37,241 bases of DNA from Dehalococcoidia bacterium. GTDB lineage: Bacteria; Chloroflexota; Dehalococcoidia; CAUJGQ01. The stretch is from the NCBI GenBank assembly GCA_035310145.1, contig DATGEL010000101.1, positions 1-37,241 on the forward strand. Reading direction: 5' to 3'. Every line of letters begins with the position of its first letter. Position 1 is the first letter of the stretch. The position numbers were made by a program, and so were the translations under genes. Below, one piece after another: positions 8,080-14,881 of this stretch. The notes under the pieces are model-generated. The model was not told where the DNA came from, ran no database searches, and saw only the letters and a list, made by a program, of their open reading frames with translations.

Positions 8080-9273
8080 ATGGACTTCCACTTCTCCGCC
8101 GAGCAGGAGCAGATCCGCGCCGACATTCGCGCCTTTCTGCGCGACAATCTGCCGGCCGAGAATGAAGAGTCGCCGGTCGGCACGGAGTGGAGCGGCGATC
8201 CGGACGAGTGGGCGGCGGCGCTCGCCTTCAACAAGAAGCTGGCCGCGCGCGGCTGGCTCACGGCGCACTGGCCCAAGGAGTACGGCGGCCTCGGCCTCGG
8301 CATCATGGAGCAGGTGGTGCTGCGCGAGGAGATCTCCTACCGCCGCGCGCCGGTGCTCAACGCCAACGGCCTCAACATGCTTGGCCCGGTGCTGATGCTC
8401 TACGGCACGGAAGAGCAGAAGCGGCAGCACCTGCCCGGTATTGCCAGGGCGGAAGTGATGTGGGCGCAGGGCTACTCCGAGCCGAACGCCGGCTCAGACC
8501 TCGCGTCTTTGCAGACGCGCGCCGTGCGCGAGGGCGACGAATACGTGCTTAATGGCAGCAAGATCTGGACGGGCCACGGCGCCACGGCCGACTGGATCTT
8601 CGTGCTCGCCCGCACCGACCCGCAGGCGCCCAAGCACAAGGGCATCTCCTTCTTCCTGCTGCCGATCGACTCGCCCGGCCTCAAGGTCATCAAGCTCCAG
8701 TCGATGACGAACTACGTCCACTTCTGCCAGGAGTACTTCGAGGACGTGCGCGTGCCGCGGCAGAACCTGGTGGGCGAGGAGAACCAGGGCTGGTACATCG
8801 GCGCCGCGTTGCTCGACTTCGAGCGCTCCGGCATCGGCAGTGCCGCCGGCATGCGCCGCACGCTGGAAGACCTGATCGCCTTCGTCAAGGAAAACGCCGC
8901 GGTCGGCCGGCCCGCCACGGCGGAACGGCGCGAGCAGATCCGCCGCAAGATCGCCGACCGCTGGATCGAGACGGCGATCGGCCGCAACCTCTCGTATCGC
9001 ATCGCCTCGGTTCAGGCCGCGGGCAAGATCCCGAACTACGAGGCCTCGATGGGCAAAGTCTTCTCGTCGGAGCTGGGCGCGCGCCTCGCCTGGACCGGCT
9101 TCGAGGTGCTCGGCCTCTACGGCCACCTGCGCGAGACGGACAGGTACGCGAAGCTGCGCGGCCGCTTCGGCCTGGGCACGCAGACCTACCTGACCTCGAC
9201 GATCGGCGGCGGCACCAGCGAGATCCAGCGCAACATCATCGCCACGCGCGGGCTGGGGCTGCCGCGGGGATAG
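8080..9273 (+). CDS. Acyl-CoA dehydrogenase family protein
   Basis: The 397-residue flavoprotein is predicted to introduce a double bond into an acyl-CoA, passing electrons to electron-transfer flavoprotein. The N-terminal helical domain starts MDFHFSAEQEQIRADIRAFL. The middle beta domain holds QGYSEPNAGSDLASLQTRA (FAD and substrate contact), and the C-terminal domain ends GGGTSEIQRNIIATRGLGLP. In MCAD-type enzymes the catalytic Glu sits just before the GTS; here that place is Gly, so the base must lie elsewhere or a partner subunit is needed. No adjacent second ACAD gene is present. The ribosome binding region comes from the repeat upstream. Confidence 0.92.
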   Translation: MDFHFSAEQEQIRADIRAFLRDNLPAENEESPVGTEWSGDPDEWAAALAFNKKLAARGWLTAHWPKEYGGLGLGIMEQVVLREEISYRRAPVLNANGLNMLGPVLMLYGTEEQKRQHLPGIARAEVMWAQGYSEPNAGSDLASLQTRAVREGDEYVLNGSKIWTGHGATADWIFVLARTDPQAPKHKGISFFLLPIDSPGLKVIKLQSMTNYVHFCQEYFEDVRVPRQNLVGEENQGWYIGAALLDFERSGIGSAAGMRRTLEDLIAFVKENAAVGRPATAERREQIRRKIADRWIETAIGRNLSYRIASVQAAGKIPNYEASMGKVFSSELGARLAWTGFEVLGLYGHLRETDRYAKLRGRFGLGTQTYLTSTIGGGTSEIQRNIIATRGLGLPRG

Positions 9274-9381
9274 GGACGAGGAAATAGAACGGAGGAAAAA
9301 CGGAGGACATAGGGAATACGGGAAGTGCAATCCTCGTTCCTATTTTCTATTTTCTATCTCCTATTTCCTCCGGAGGAGCAC
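9274..9381 (+). repeat. A/T-rich inverted-repeat element (GGAAATAG family), copy 1
   Basis: This gap between the acyl-CoA dehydrogenase and SDR genes is much richer in A/T than its surroundings. It begins with GAGGAAATAGAACGGAGG and ends with a run of CTATTTTC-type motifs and CTATTTCCTCCGGAGG, forming a long imperfect inverted repeat around GGGAAGTGC. The same arrangement occurs on the minus strand at 17303-17416. TCCTCCGGAGGA at its right end is itself a palindrome and contains the strong ribosome binding site CGGAGGAG (9371-9378) used by the ATG at 9382. Confidence 0.65.
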
Positions 9382-10125
9382 ATGCCCGATCGGCTCGCTG
9401 GCAAGGTCTGCATGGTCACGGGCGCCGGCTCCGGCATCGGCGCCGCTATCGCCCGCCGCTTCGCCGCCGAGGGTGGGCGCGTCTTCCTGCTCGACCGCGC
9501 GATCGAGAACGCGCAAACGGTCGCGGCCGAGATCGGCGGCACGGCCGAGGCGCGGCAGCTCGACGTGCGCGACGCGGCGCAGGTGAAGAGCACGGTCGCC
9601 GGCGTGAACGCGGCTGCGGGGCGCATCGACGTGCTGGTGAACGTCGCCGGCATCACCCTGCTCGACGACACGCGCATCGTGGACATCCCCGAGGAGACGT
9701 GGGACAGCGTGATCGCCGTGAATCTGCGCGGGCCGTTCCTGGTGTGCAAGTACGCGCTGCCCGTGATGATCGCCCAGCGCGGCGGCGTGATCATCAACAT
9801 GTCCTCGCAGGCGGGCTTCGGCGGCGGCACGGCCTACGCCTCGGCCAAGGCGGGCCTCAACGCAATCACCAGAGGCATCGCCCGCCAGCACGCCGGCGAC
9901 GGCATCCGCTGTTGCACGATCGCGCCCGGCGCGGTGCAGACGCCGATGCTGGAACAATCGAAGCGGAAGCTGGGCGAGGGGATCGTGGCGCCGCGGCCGG
10001 GCGTGCTGAAGCCGGTGGGCACGCCGGAAGAGGTCGCCGCGCTTGCCGCCTTCCTCGCCTCGGACGAGGCCGCCTACATCAGCGGCACGATCTACGCGAT
10101 CGACGGCGGCGCCAGCCAGCACTGA
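9382..10125 (+). CDS. Short-chain dehydrogenase/reductase (SDR)
   Basis: The 247-residue classical SDR is an NAD(P)-dependent oxidoreductase acting on an alcohol or ketone group. TGAGSGIG (residues 13-20) is the cofactor-binding loop, NVAG the structural motif, NMSSQ carries the catalytic Ser, and Y152-x3-K156 is the active site. The C-terminus AIDGGASQH is usual for the family. An upstream in-frame ATG at 9325 exists, but the ATG at 9382 has CGGAGGAG 3 bases before it and gives the standard N-terminus. It lies in a co-directional run with the acyl-CoA dehydrogenase and the amidohydrolase, suggesting a hydroxyacyl or cyclic alcohol intermediate as substrate. Confidence 0.92.
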   Translation: MPDRLAGKVCMVTGAGSGIGAAIARRFAAEGGRVFLLDRAIENAQTVAAEIGGTAEARQLDVRDAAQVKSTVAGVNAAAGRIDVLVNVAGITLLDDTRIVDIPEETWDSVIAVNLRGPFLVCKYALPVMIAQRGGVIINMSSQAGFGGGTAYASAKAGLNAITRGIARQHAGDGIRCCTIAPGAVQTPMLEQSKRKLGEGIVAPRPGVLKPVGTPEEVAALAAFLASDEAAYISGTIYAIDGGASQH

Positions 10126-10181
10126 AGCAAGGCGCAGGTTGAAGGGCGTAGGGCATGGGAATCCCAAGCCGATCGACGTAT

Positions 10182-10220
10182 CCCTCTCCATGGAATGGAG
10201 AGGGGCAGGGGTGAGGTGAC
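10182..10220 (+). repeat. Palindromic element abutting the 10221 start codon
   Basis: A hairpin with 10-bp perfect arms, CCCTCTCCAT (10182-10191) and ATGGAGAGGG (10195-10204), with loop GGA, is followed by GGGGTGAGGTGAC and the ATG at 10221. It belongs to the same family as 11154-11222 and 26220-26261. The upstream part of this 95-base gap holds GGGCGTAGGG-type low-complexity sequence. Confidence 0.7.
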
Positions 10221-11099
10221 ATGGCCGAGATCTCGCCGGGGGAATACATCGACGTCTGGGTGAACATGCCCTCCGCCGAGCGCCGCGAGGAGATGGACCC
10301 CAACATCATGCGCTGGTTCGCCAAAAGCTCGCCGGATGTGCTGGGCGGCGTCACGCCGGCGCAGATGTTCGCCAAGATGGACGCGGCCGGCGTGCAGACC
10401 GGCCTGCTCACCAGCGGCATCGGCCCGGTCTACAAGAACCCCTATCTCGGCGGCTTCGAGGACTTCACCATCGCGAAGTTCCGCGAGATCTGCCAGAAGA
10501 TCGCCGACGTCTGCAAGCAGTTCCCCGGCCGCTTCTACGGCGCCTGCATGCTCGACCCCACGCAGGGCATGGACGCCGTGCGCATGCTGGAGATCGCGGT
10601 CAAGGAGTACGACTTCCGCGCCGGCCGCCTGTTCGGCGCGCTCACCAACACGCCGCCCAACCACCCGCTTTGTTACCCAATCTACTGCAAGGCGATCGAG
10701 CTGGACGTGCCGATCACGGTGAACGTGGGCGTGCCCGGCCCGCTGCGCTTCGCCAAATTCCAGCGGCCGATGGACCTGGACGACGTGCTGGTGAGCCTGC
10801 CCGAGGCGAAGGTCGTGATGACGCACGTCGGCCACCCCTGGCATTTGGAGACCGTGGCGCTCCTGCAAAAGCACGCCAACGCCTACCTGATGACCTCCGG
10901 CTGGGCGCCGAAGCACGTGCCGGCGGAGATCGTCCACCTGATGAACACGCGCGGTCAGCACAAGGTCATGTGGTCGGCCGACTACCCGATCCAGACCTTC
11001 GACCGCTGCATCAAGGAGGCGCACGAGATGCCGCTGCGCGACGGCATGCTGCGCAAGTACATGCGGGAGAACGCGCTCAACGTCTTCAAGCTTGGATAG
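10221..11099 (+). CDS. Amidohydrolase-related (PF04909-type) protein, metal motif altered
   Basis: The 292-residue protein resembles amidohydrolase-2 family hydrolases and decarboxylases (ACMSD-like TIM barrels). Visible marks are VMTHVGHPWHLE, containing the conserved barrel histidines, and MWSADYPIQTFD, matching the W-G/S-S/A-DYP motif with the conserved Asp near the C-terminus. The usual N-terminal D-x-H-x-H metal site is replaced by YIDVWVNMPS, which has no histidine. The protein may bind one metal differently or none. It follows the SDR and precedes a small EthD-like gene, in an apparent catabolic operon; ring cleavage, hydrolysis or decarboxylation are all possible. The purine tract ahead of the ATG comes from a palindromic repeat. 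Confidence 0.82.
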   Translation: MAEISPGEYIDVWVNMPSAERREEMDPNIMRWFAKSSPDVLGGVTPAQMFAKMDAAGVQTGLLTSGIGPVYKNPYLGGFEDFTIAKFREICQKIADVCKQFPGRFYGACMLDPTQGMDAVRMLEIAVKEYDFRAGRLFGALTNTPPNHPLCYPIYCKAIELDVPITVNVGVPGPLRFAKFQRPMDLDDVLVSLPEAKVVMTHVGHPWHLETVALLQKHANAYLMTSGWAPKHVPAEIVHLMNTRGQHKVMWSADYPIQTFDRCIKEAHEMPLRDGMLRKYMRENALNVFKLG

Positions 11100-11148
11100 G
11101 GCGCAGTGCGCAGTGCGCAGAGCGTAGCTTGGAGTCCTAACGGTCCAC

Positions 11149-11222
11149 AGTTCCCCCCTCTCCATCTGAGATCGCGCTCCGCGCGATGGAAAGCCCTGGA
11201 GAGGGGGCCAGGGGGTGAGGCC
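11149..11222 (+). repeat. Palindromic element abutting the 11223 start codon
   Basis: Arms CCCCCTCTCCA (11154-11164) and TGGAGAGGGGG (11197-11207) pair over 11 bases and enclose the stem ATCGCGC-TCC-GCGCGAT (11171-11187). The right edge GGGGGTGAGGCC touches the ATG at 11223. The same edge and the CAGTTCCCCC left edge recur at 26216-26261. Just upstream, 11101-11120 is a short tandem repeat of GCGCAGT. Confidence 0.75.
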
Positions 11223-11597
11223 ATGGCAAAGCACCTGTTCGTCGTGCTCAGCAACGCGGTGGCAGGACAGGACGAGGCCTTCAACACGTGGTACACCGAA
11301 CGGCATCTCGGAGACATTCTCAAGATACCCGGCTACGTGGCCGCGCAGCGCTTCAAGCTCTCCGAGACGCAGCTCAGCGAGGATCCGCCGCCGTATGGCT
11401 ATCTGGCGCTCTACGAGGTCGAGGCGGACAACGTCGAAGAAGCCCGCCGCGCCATGGCGGAGAACGTTGGTGGAGGGCTGTACATCGACCCTTCGATAGA
11501 CCTCACCCCCGGGCGCACCGTCGCCTGGTTCTATTCGCCGATCACCGAGCGGTTGACAACCGCGACGGCGCAGCGATCAGAGCAAACCGTCCCATAG
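11223..11597 (+). CDS. Small EthD/DUF4286-like dimeric alpha/beta-barrel protein
   Basis: The 124-residue protein begins MAKHLFVVLSNAVAGQDEAF, followed by NTWYTERHLGDILKIPGYVAAQRFKL. The pattern W-Y-x-x-x-H-L-x-D-x-L-x-x-P-G-x-x-x-A-x-R-F is characteristic of ferredoxin-like dimeric alpha/beta-barrel proteins (EthD, DUF4286 and similar). These often sit in degradation operons and may bind or convert small hydrophobic intermediates. The frame is open from 11106, but the ATG at 11223 has the GGGGGTGAGG tract before it and gives the family N-terminus. Its 3' end overlaps the convergent esterase gene by 21 bases. Confidence 0.8.
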   Translation: MAKHLFVVLSNAVAGQDEAFNTWYTERHLGDILKIPGYVAAQRFKLSETQLSEDPPPYGYLALYEVEADNVEEARRAMAENVGGGLYIDPSIDLTPGRTVAWFYSPITERLTTATAQRSEQTVP

Positions 11598-13091
11598 CCG
11601 CCGCTCGGCGCCGTCCGGGTCGTTCTCCACGCGGCAGTCGACGTCGAAGATCAGCGTTGCGCGGCTGCCGCTCTCGTAGGCCGGCCACGAGGGCAGGCCG
11701 GCCGCGTTCGGGTTGCCGCCGCGGGCGAAAGCGATCCAGGCGGCCTGCATGCGGTCGGCCAGCGGCTGGCGATCCGGGCGCTCGCCGGTGAAGGTCGTGC
11801 TGCCCGGCGCATTCAGGTTGTTCCAGACGAACGGAATCTCCAGCGCGTGGCAGGCGCCGAGCTTGCCGTCGAGCGCCGGCGACTGGTAGTCGAAGCGGTA
11901 CATCCACACCGGCGCGCCCTGTTTCTCCTGTGTCTCCGCCAGGCGGACCGCCGGGATGCGGAAGACGCGGTCGCTGAGCAGGTGCGTCCACGCCTCGACC
12001 TTCGACTCATTCGGCCGGCCGGCGGCGTAGGCGTCGGCCAGCTTCACAAACGTTGCTTCGCCCGCCTGCGCGGCGCCGCGCTTGCGGAAGCCATCCTCCG
12101 TGCCCATGCCTGGGTCCAGCGCCGAGAACAGCTTCATCTCGTCGAGGTTCGTGCCGATCAGCAGCGGCACGCCGGCCGCCGAGCCGCTCGCCACCGCCGC
12201 CAGCGGCTGCCGCGGCAGCGCCGTGCCGTCCACCACGGGCTGCGCGAAGAGGCCACCACCGCTCGCCGCGGAGCTGATTGCCAGCTTCGCCTGCCCGGCG
12301 AGGATCTGCTCGACCGACAGCTCGCGCAGCGCCGCGACGTTTCTCGCCTCGACTTCGAGCGTCTTCAGCGCCTCGCGGGCGATCTGCGTGGCCGCCTCTG
12401 CGCCGCGCACGTTGTGCGCCGCACCGGATTGCAGGATCGCCTTGTGGAAGAGGCCCTTGGCGCTCGGCGTGCCCAGTAGCGTGCCGACGCTCATGCCGCC
12501 GGCCGACTCGCCGAAGACCGTGACGTTGTCCGGGTCGCCGCCGAAGGCCGCGATGTTCTCGTGCACCCAGCGCAGGGCCGCCACCTGGTCGAGGATGCCG
12601 AGGTTGCCGGTCGAGGCGAACGACTCGCCGCCCAGTTCGGCCAGATGCAGAAACCCGAGCAGCCCGAGCCGGTAGTTGATCGTGACCACGACCACATCGC
12701 CGTTGCGGGCGAAGGCGGCGCCGTCGTACCAGGGCGTCGAGCCGGAGCCGCCGGTGAAGGCGCCCCCGTGAATCCAGACGAGCACCGGCCGCGTGGCGCC
12801 GTCCGCCGCGGGCGACCAGACGTTGAGGTAGAGGCAGTCCTCCGAGCTGGGCTGCTGCTCGCGGCCGAAGAGGTTGTTGAGCGGCGAGGGCAGCTGCGGC
12901 GCGGTGGGGCTGAAGGCGGTGGCCTGGCGCACGCCGCTCCAGGCCGCGGGTGGCTGCGGCGGCCGGTAGCGCAGCGCGCCCACCGGCGCGGCGGCGAAGG
13001 GCACGCCCTTCCATACCTGCACGCCGTTCTCTTCGTTGCCTTGCAGCCTGCCGTACTTCGTCTCTACCAGCGTCGATCGCGTCGTCGTCAT
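11577..13091 (-). CDS. Type B carboxylesterase (para-nitrobenzyl esterase family)
   Basis: The 504-residue serine hydrolase belongs to the carboxylesterase/cholinesterase family. Motifs are the N-terminal GRLQGNEENGVQVWKGVPFA, the disulfide-region signature EDCLYLNVW, the oxyanion-hole segment HGGAFTGGSG, the nucleophile elbow FGESAGGMS with S196, and GACHALEIPFVWNN with the probable catalytic His. It should hydrolyse carboxyl esters or lactone-like substrates. No signal peptide is visible, so it is likely cytoplasmic. GAGGGG precedes the ATG at 13091. It runs opposite to the oxidation operon but fits the same catabolic theme. Confidence 0.93.
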   Translation of the reverse strand: MTTTRSTLVETKYGRLQGNEENGVQVWKGVPFAAAPVGALRYRPPQPPAAWSGVRQATAFSPTAPQLPSPLNNLFGREQQPSSEDCLYLNVWSPAADGATRPVLVWIHGGAFTGGSGSTPWYDGAAFARNGDVVVVTINYRLGLLGFLHLAELGGESFASTGNLGILDQVAALRWVHENIAAFGGDPDNVTVFGESAGGMSVGTLLGTPSAKGLFHKAILQSGAAHNVRGAEAATQIAREALKTLEVEARNVAALRELSVEQILAGQAKLAISSAASGGGLFAQPVVDGTALPRQPLAAVASGSAAGVPLLIGTNLDEMKLFSALDPGMGTEDGFRKRGAAQAGEATFVKLADAYAAGRPNESKVEAWTHLLSDRVFRIPAVRLAETQEKQGAPVWMYRFDYQSPALDGKLGACHALEIPFVWNNLNAPGSTTFTGERPDRQPLADRMQAAWIAFARGGNPNAAGLPSWPAYESGSRATLIFDVDCRVENDPDGAERRLWDGLL

Positions 13092-13164
13092 CGAAGCATC
13101 CCCTCATTCGCCAGCGTTTCGGTGCCAGCGTACTGCTTCGGGGTGAGCGCCGCCAATCTCTGCC

Positions 13165-13776
13165 CTATCGAGGTCCGACCACTTCCGCTTGCGCGAATTG
13201 CTGCAGGCCGCGGTTGACGGCGGCGAGATCGAAGGCCTCGGGGTCAAGCGGCCGCTCATTGGTCCATTCCATGGTCCATTCGAGCAGCTCTTCATGGTCC
13301 GGATGAGCGGGATCAGCCACGGCTTCGATGAGGTTCGCCCAGCCCCACACGCCGCCGCAGTCCTCCAGCGGGCAGCGACGGCGGCCGGTCAGGCAGGTTG
13401 GATACTGCTTGCCCTCTTCGGCCGGCAGAATCTTCTCCAACAGAACCTCGTGGTCCCAGCTATCGCCGAAGTCATACTGATACTGCAGCTTTGTGCCTTC
13501 GCGCGGGAGCACCTTGTTCAGGCGTGCCTTCTCCTCGTCCTTCATCTCTCCCCAATCGTCCCATTCCGGGTCCGGTACGCCATATTCGGTGCGACCGATG
13601 CGGAAGGCGTGCAAATGCGAGTCGTACCAGCCCATCACGACCTGCAGCACGTCATGCAGTTCTCCGAGGCTGATCTCTTTGCGCACCTGGAAACGACGCC
13701 AGATCGGGGGCCGTATCCCCTTCAACGTGACCTTTAGCTGGTAGATCGCGGGCTGCGAACGCGTCGTGCGAGGCAT
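13165..13776 (-). CDS. Plasmid pRiA4b ORF-3-like family protein
   Basis: The 203-residue protein matches the pRiA4b ORF-3 domain: IYQLKVTLKGIRPPIWRRFQV at its start (residues 10-30), then LHDVLQVVMGWYDSHLHAFRIG, YQYDFGDSWDHEVLLEKI and CLTGRRRCPLEDCGGVWG. The function is unknown; the domain occurs on plasmids, near IS1096-type transposons and on chromosomes. The frame is open far upstream (to 14199), but the ATG at 13776 gives the family N-terminus and the upstream part is antisense to another gene. It sits next to the toxin-antitoxin module, suggesting this 1.7-kb segment arrived separately from the catabolic genes. Confidence 0.85.
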   Translation of the reverse strand: MPRTTRSQPAIYQLKVTLKGIRPPIWRRFQVRKEISLGELHDVLQVVMGWYDSHLHAFRIGRTEYGVPDPEWDDWGEMKDEEKARLNKVLPREGTKLQYQYDFGDSWDHEVLLEKILPAEEGKQYPTCLTGRRRCPLEDCGGVWGWANLIEAVADPAHPDHEELLEWTMEWTNERPLDPEAFDLAAVNRGLQQFAQAEVVGPR

Positions 13777-13903
13777 GGCCGGCCTCCAGTGAACCAAGGA
13801 CTGAGCAAGCACGGGGCACTGCCAGTGTACGCCGGCCATACCGCTCCCCGGCCATGCGACAAGGGGCGTAGATGCGGGTTGCAACGTGCGAGGAGCCGGG
13901 GGC

Positions 13904-14368
13904 ATGACGCCGGACGAGATCCGCGAGATCGAGCAGTACGCCGCCAGCGGCCAGCCGGTGACGGCCGAAGCCGCCCAGGGCGTGATCCGCCTCTTCGATC
14001 TGCTGGCCCGACACCGATCTACTGCCTCGTTCGTGCCGCTTGACCCGAACGAGCGGTTGGCGCTCGCCTGCCGGGCGGCGCAGTGGCCCGAGGAACGGCT
14101 CGCCGGCATGCTGCGCGCCGCCGAGCCAGCGGTGCGGCCGTTGCTGCTCGGCACGCTGGGCAAGCTCGCGCACAACCTCGGCCCCGGCGGTGGCGACAAC
14201 CGCAGTGGCGACCGCGCGCCCGGCCCCAGGCCACGCGGCGGCCCGCCCAGCTTGGCCGTGACGAAGCCCCTACCGCGAGACGATCAAACCGAAGCGCGGC
14301 AGCGCGGCGAATGGCTGGTCCGCGTGGTGCCGGTAGACTGGAACGGCGAAGGGAGCGAGGCGTCGTGA
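13904..14368 (+). CDS. Hypothetical protein coupled to antitoxin gene
   Basis: I do not recognise this 154-residue protein. The ATG at 13904 is preceded by GAGGAG at 13889-13894. The first 95 residues look helical and folded (MTPDEIREIEQYAASGQPVT, later LACRAAQWPEERLAGML); the rest is Gly/Pro/Arg-rich and ends WLVRVVPVDWNGEGSEAS. Its TGA overlaps the GTG of the antitoxin-like gene (GTGA, 14365-14368), so the two are probably translationally coupled. It could be a third part of the toxin-antitoxin unit. The tail coding is less typical, so the exact extent is less certain than its existence. Confidence 0.6.
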   Translation: MTPDEIREIEQYAASGQPVTAEAAQGVIRLFDLLARHRSTASFVPLDPNERLALACRAAQWPEERLAGMLRAAEPAVRPLLLGTLGKLAHNLGPGGGDNRSGDRAPGPRPRGGPPSLAVTKPLPRDDQTEARQRGEWLVRVVPVDWNGEGSEAS

Positions 14369-14607
14369 CTACTATGGCTGAACTGCACCGCCTGATCGAC
14401 GAACTGCCGGACAACGCCACGGCCCAGGCTGCCCGACTGCTGCGCACGCTCCGCGACCCGCTAATGCAGGTGCTGCTCGATGCGCCGGAGGACGACGAGC
14501 CCACGATGCCGGAAGAGGACGCCGGCGCCGCCGAGGCGCGCGAGCAGTACCGCCGTGGCGAGGGACGCCCTTGGGGAGACGTACTTCGCGAGCTGCTTGG
14601 TGAGTGA
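14365..14607 (+). CDS. Antitoxin-like small protein of a RelE-type module
   Basis: The 80-residue acidic protein runs from a GTG at 14365 (GGGAG 9 bases upstream) to 14607; an ATG at 14374 is an alternative start. The N-terminal half is helical (AELHRLIDELPDNATAQAARLLRTL). The C-terminus, AREQYRRGEGRPWGDVLRELL, is the form seen in antitoxins encoded just before RelE/ParE toxins, where this region wraps the toxin. The toxin reading frame starts inside its last codons (GTG at 14600). I infer the antitoxin role from this pattern and position. Confidence 0.7.
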   Translation: MTTMAELHRLIDELPDNATAQAARLLRTLRDPLMQVLLDAPEDDEPTMPEEDAGAAEAREQYRRGEGRPWGDVLRELLGE

Positions 14608-14863
14608 GGAGCAGCGCTGGCCGGTAATCGTCTCGCCGCGCGCAGAACGGGATCTGCGGAGCATTCCCAGATCGGAGGTTGTCAGACTTTCGACTGCAAT
14701 CGACAGGCTTCGCGACGGGCCGTTCCGTGGCGACGTTCGCAAGCTTGCGGGCCATACGAACGAATGGCGGCTTCGGGTCGGCGATTCGCGTATCCGCTTC
14801 GAACCAGATGCAGCATGACGAACGCTCGTTGTTCTGCGCGTCATTCCCCGCTCCCGCGCATAG
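14600..14863 (+). pseudogene. RelE/ParE-type toxin interrupted by an in-frame stop
   Basis: The frame starts with GTG at 14600, overlapping the antitoxin end by 8 bases. It encodes VIVSPRAERDLRSIP, then FRGDVRKLAGHTNEWRLRVGDSRIRFEPDAA, the core of a RelE-type mRNA interferase. A TGA at 14816-14818 ends it after 72 residues. Reading on in the same frame gives RTLVVLRVIPRSRA and then TAG at 14861-14863. RTLVVLRV matches the final beta strand expected in this family (usually followed by HR and Tyr). So a nonsense change appears to have removed the last strand, and further decay follows. The toxin is probably inactive; a sequencing error at 14816 is the main alternative. Confidence 0.7.
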
Positions 14864-14881
14864 CGCAATTCAGGCGGAGCC

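Noticed and set aside
6589-8430. Minus-strand open frame of 613 codons
   Set aside because: It spans the plus-strand oxidoreductase, a repeat and part of the acyl-CoA dehydrogenase, so it is a shadow frame.
11101-11120. GCGCAGT short tandem repeat as a regulatory array
   Set aside because: Fewer than three copies, and similar low-complexity runs occur in other gaps; nothing ties it to regulation.
13165-13776. Transposon boundary around the pRiA4b-like gene
   Set aside because: No transposase, terminal inverted repeats or target duplications were found flanking it.
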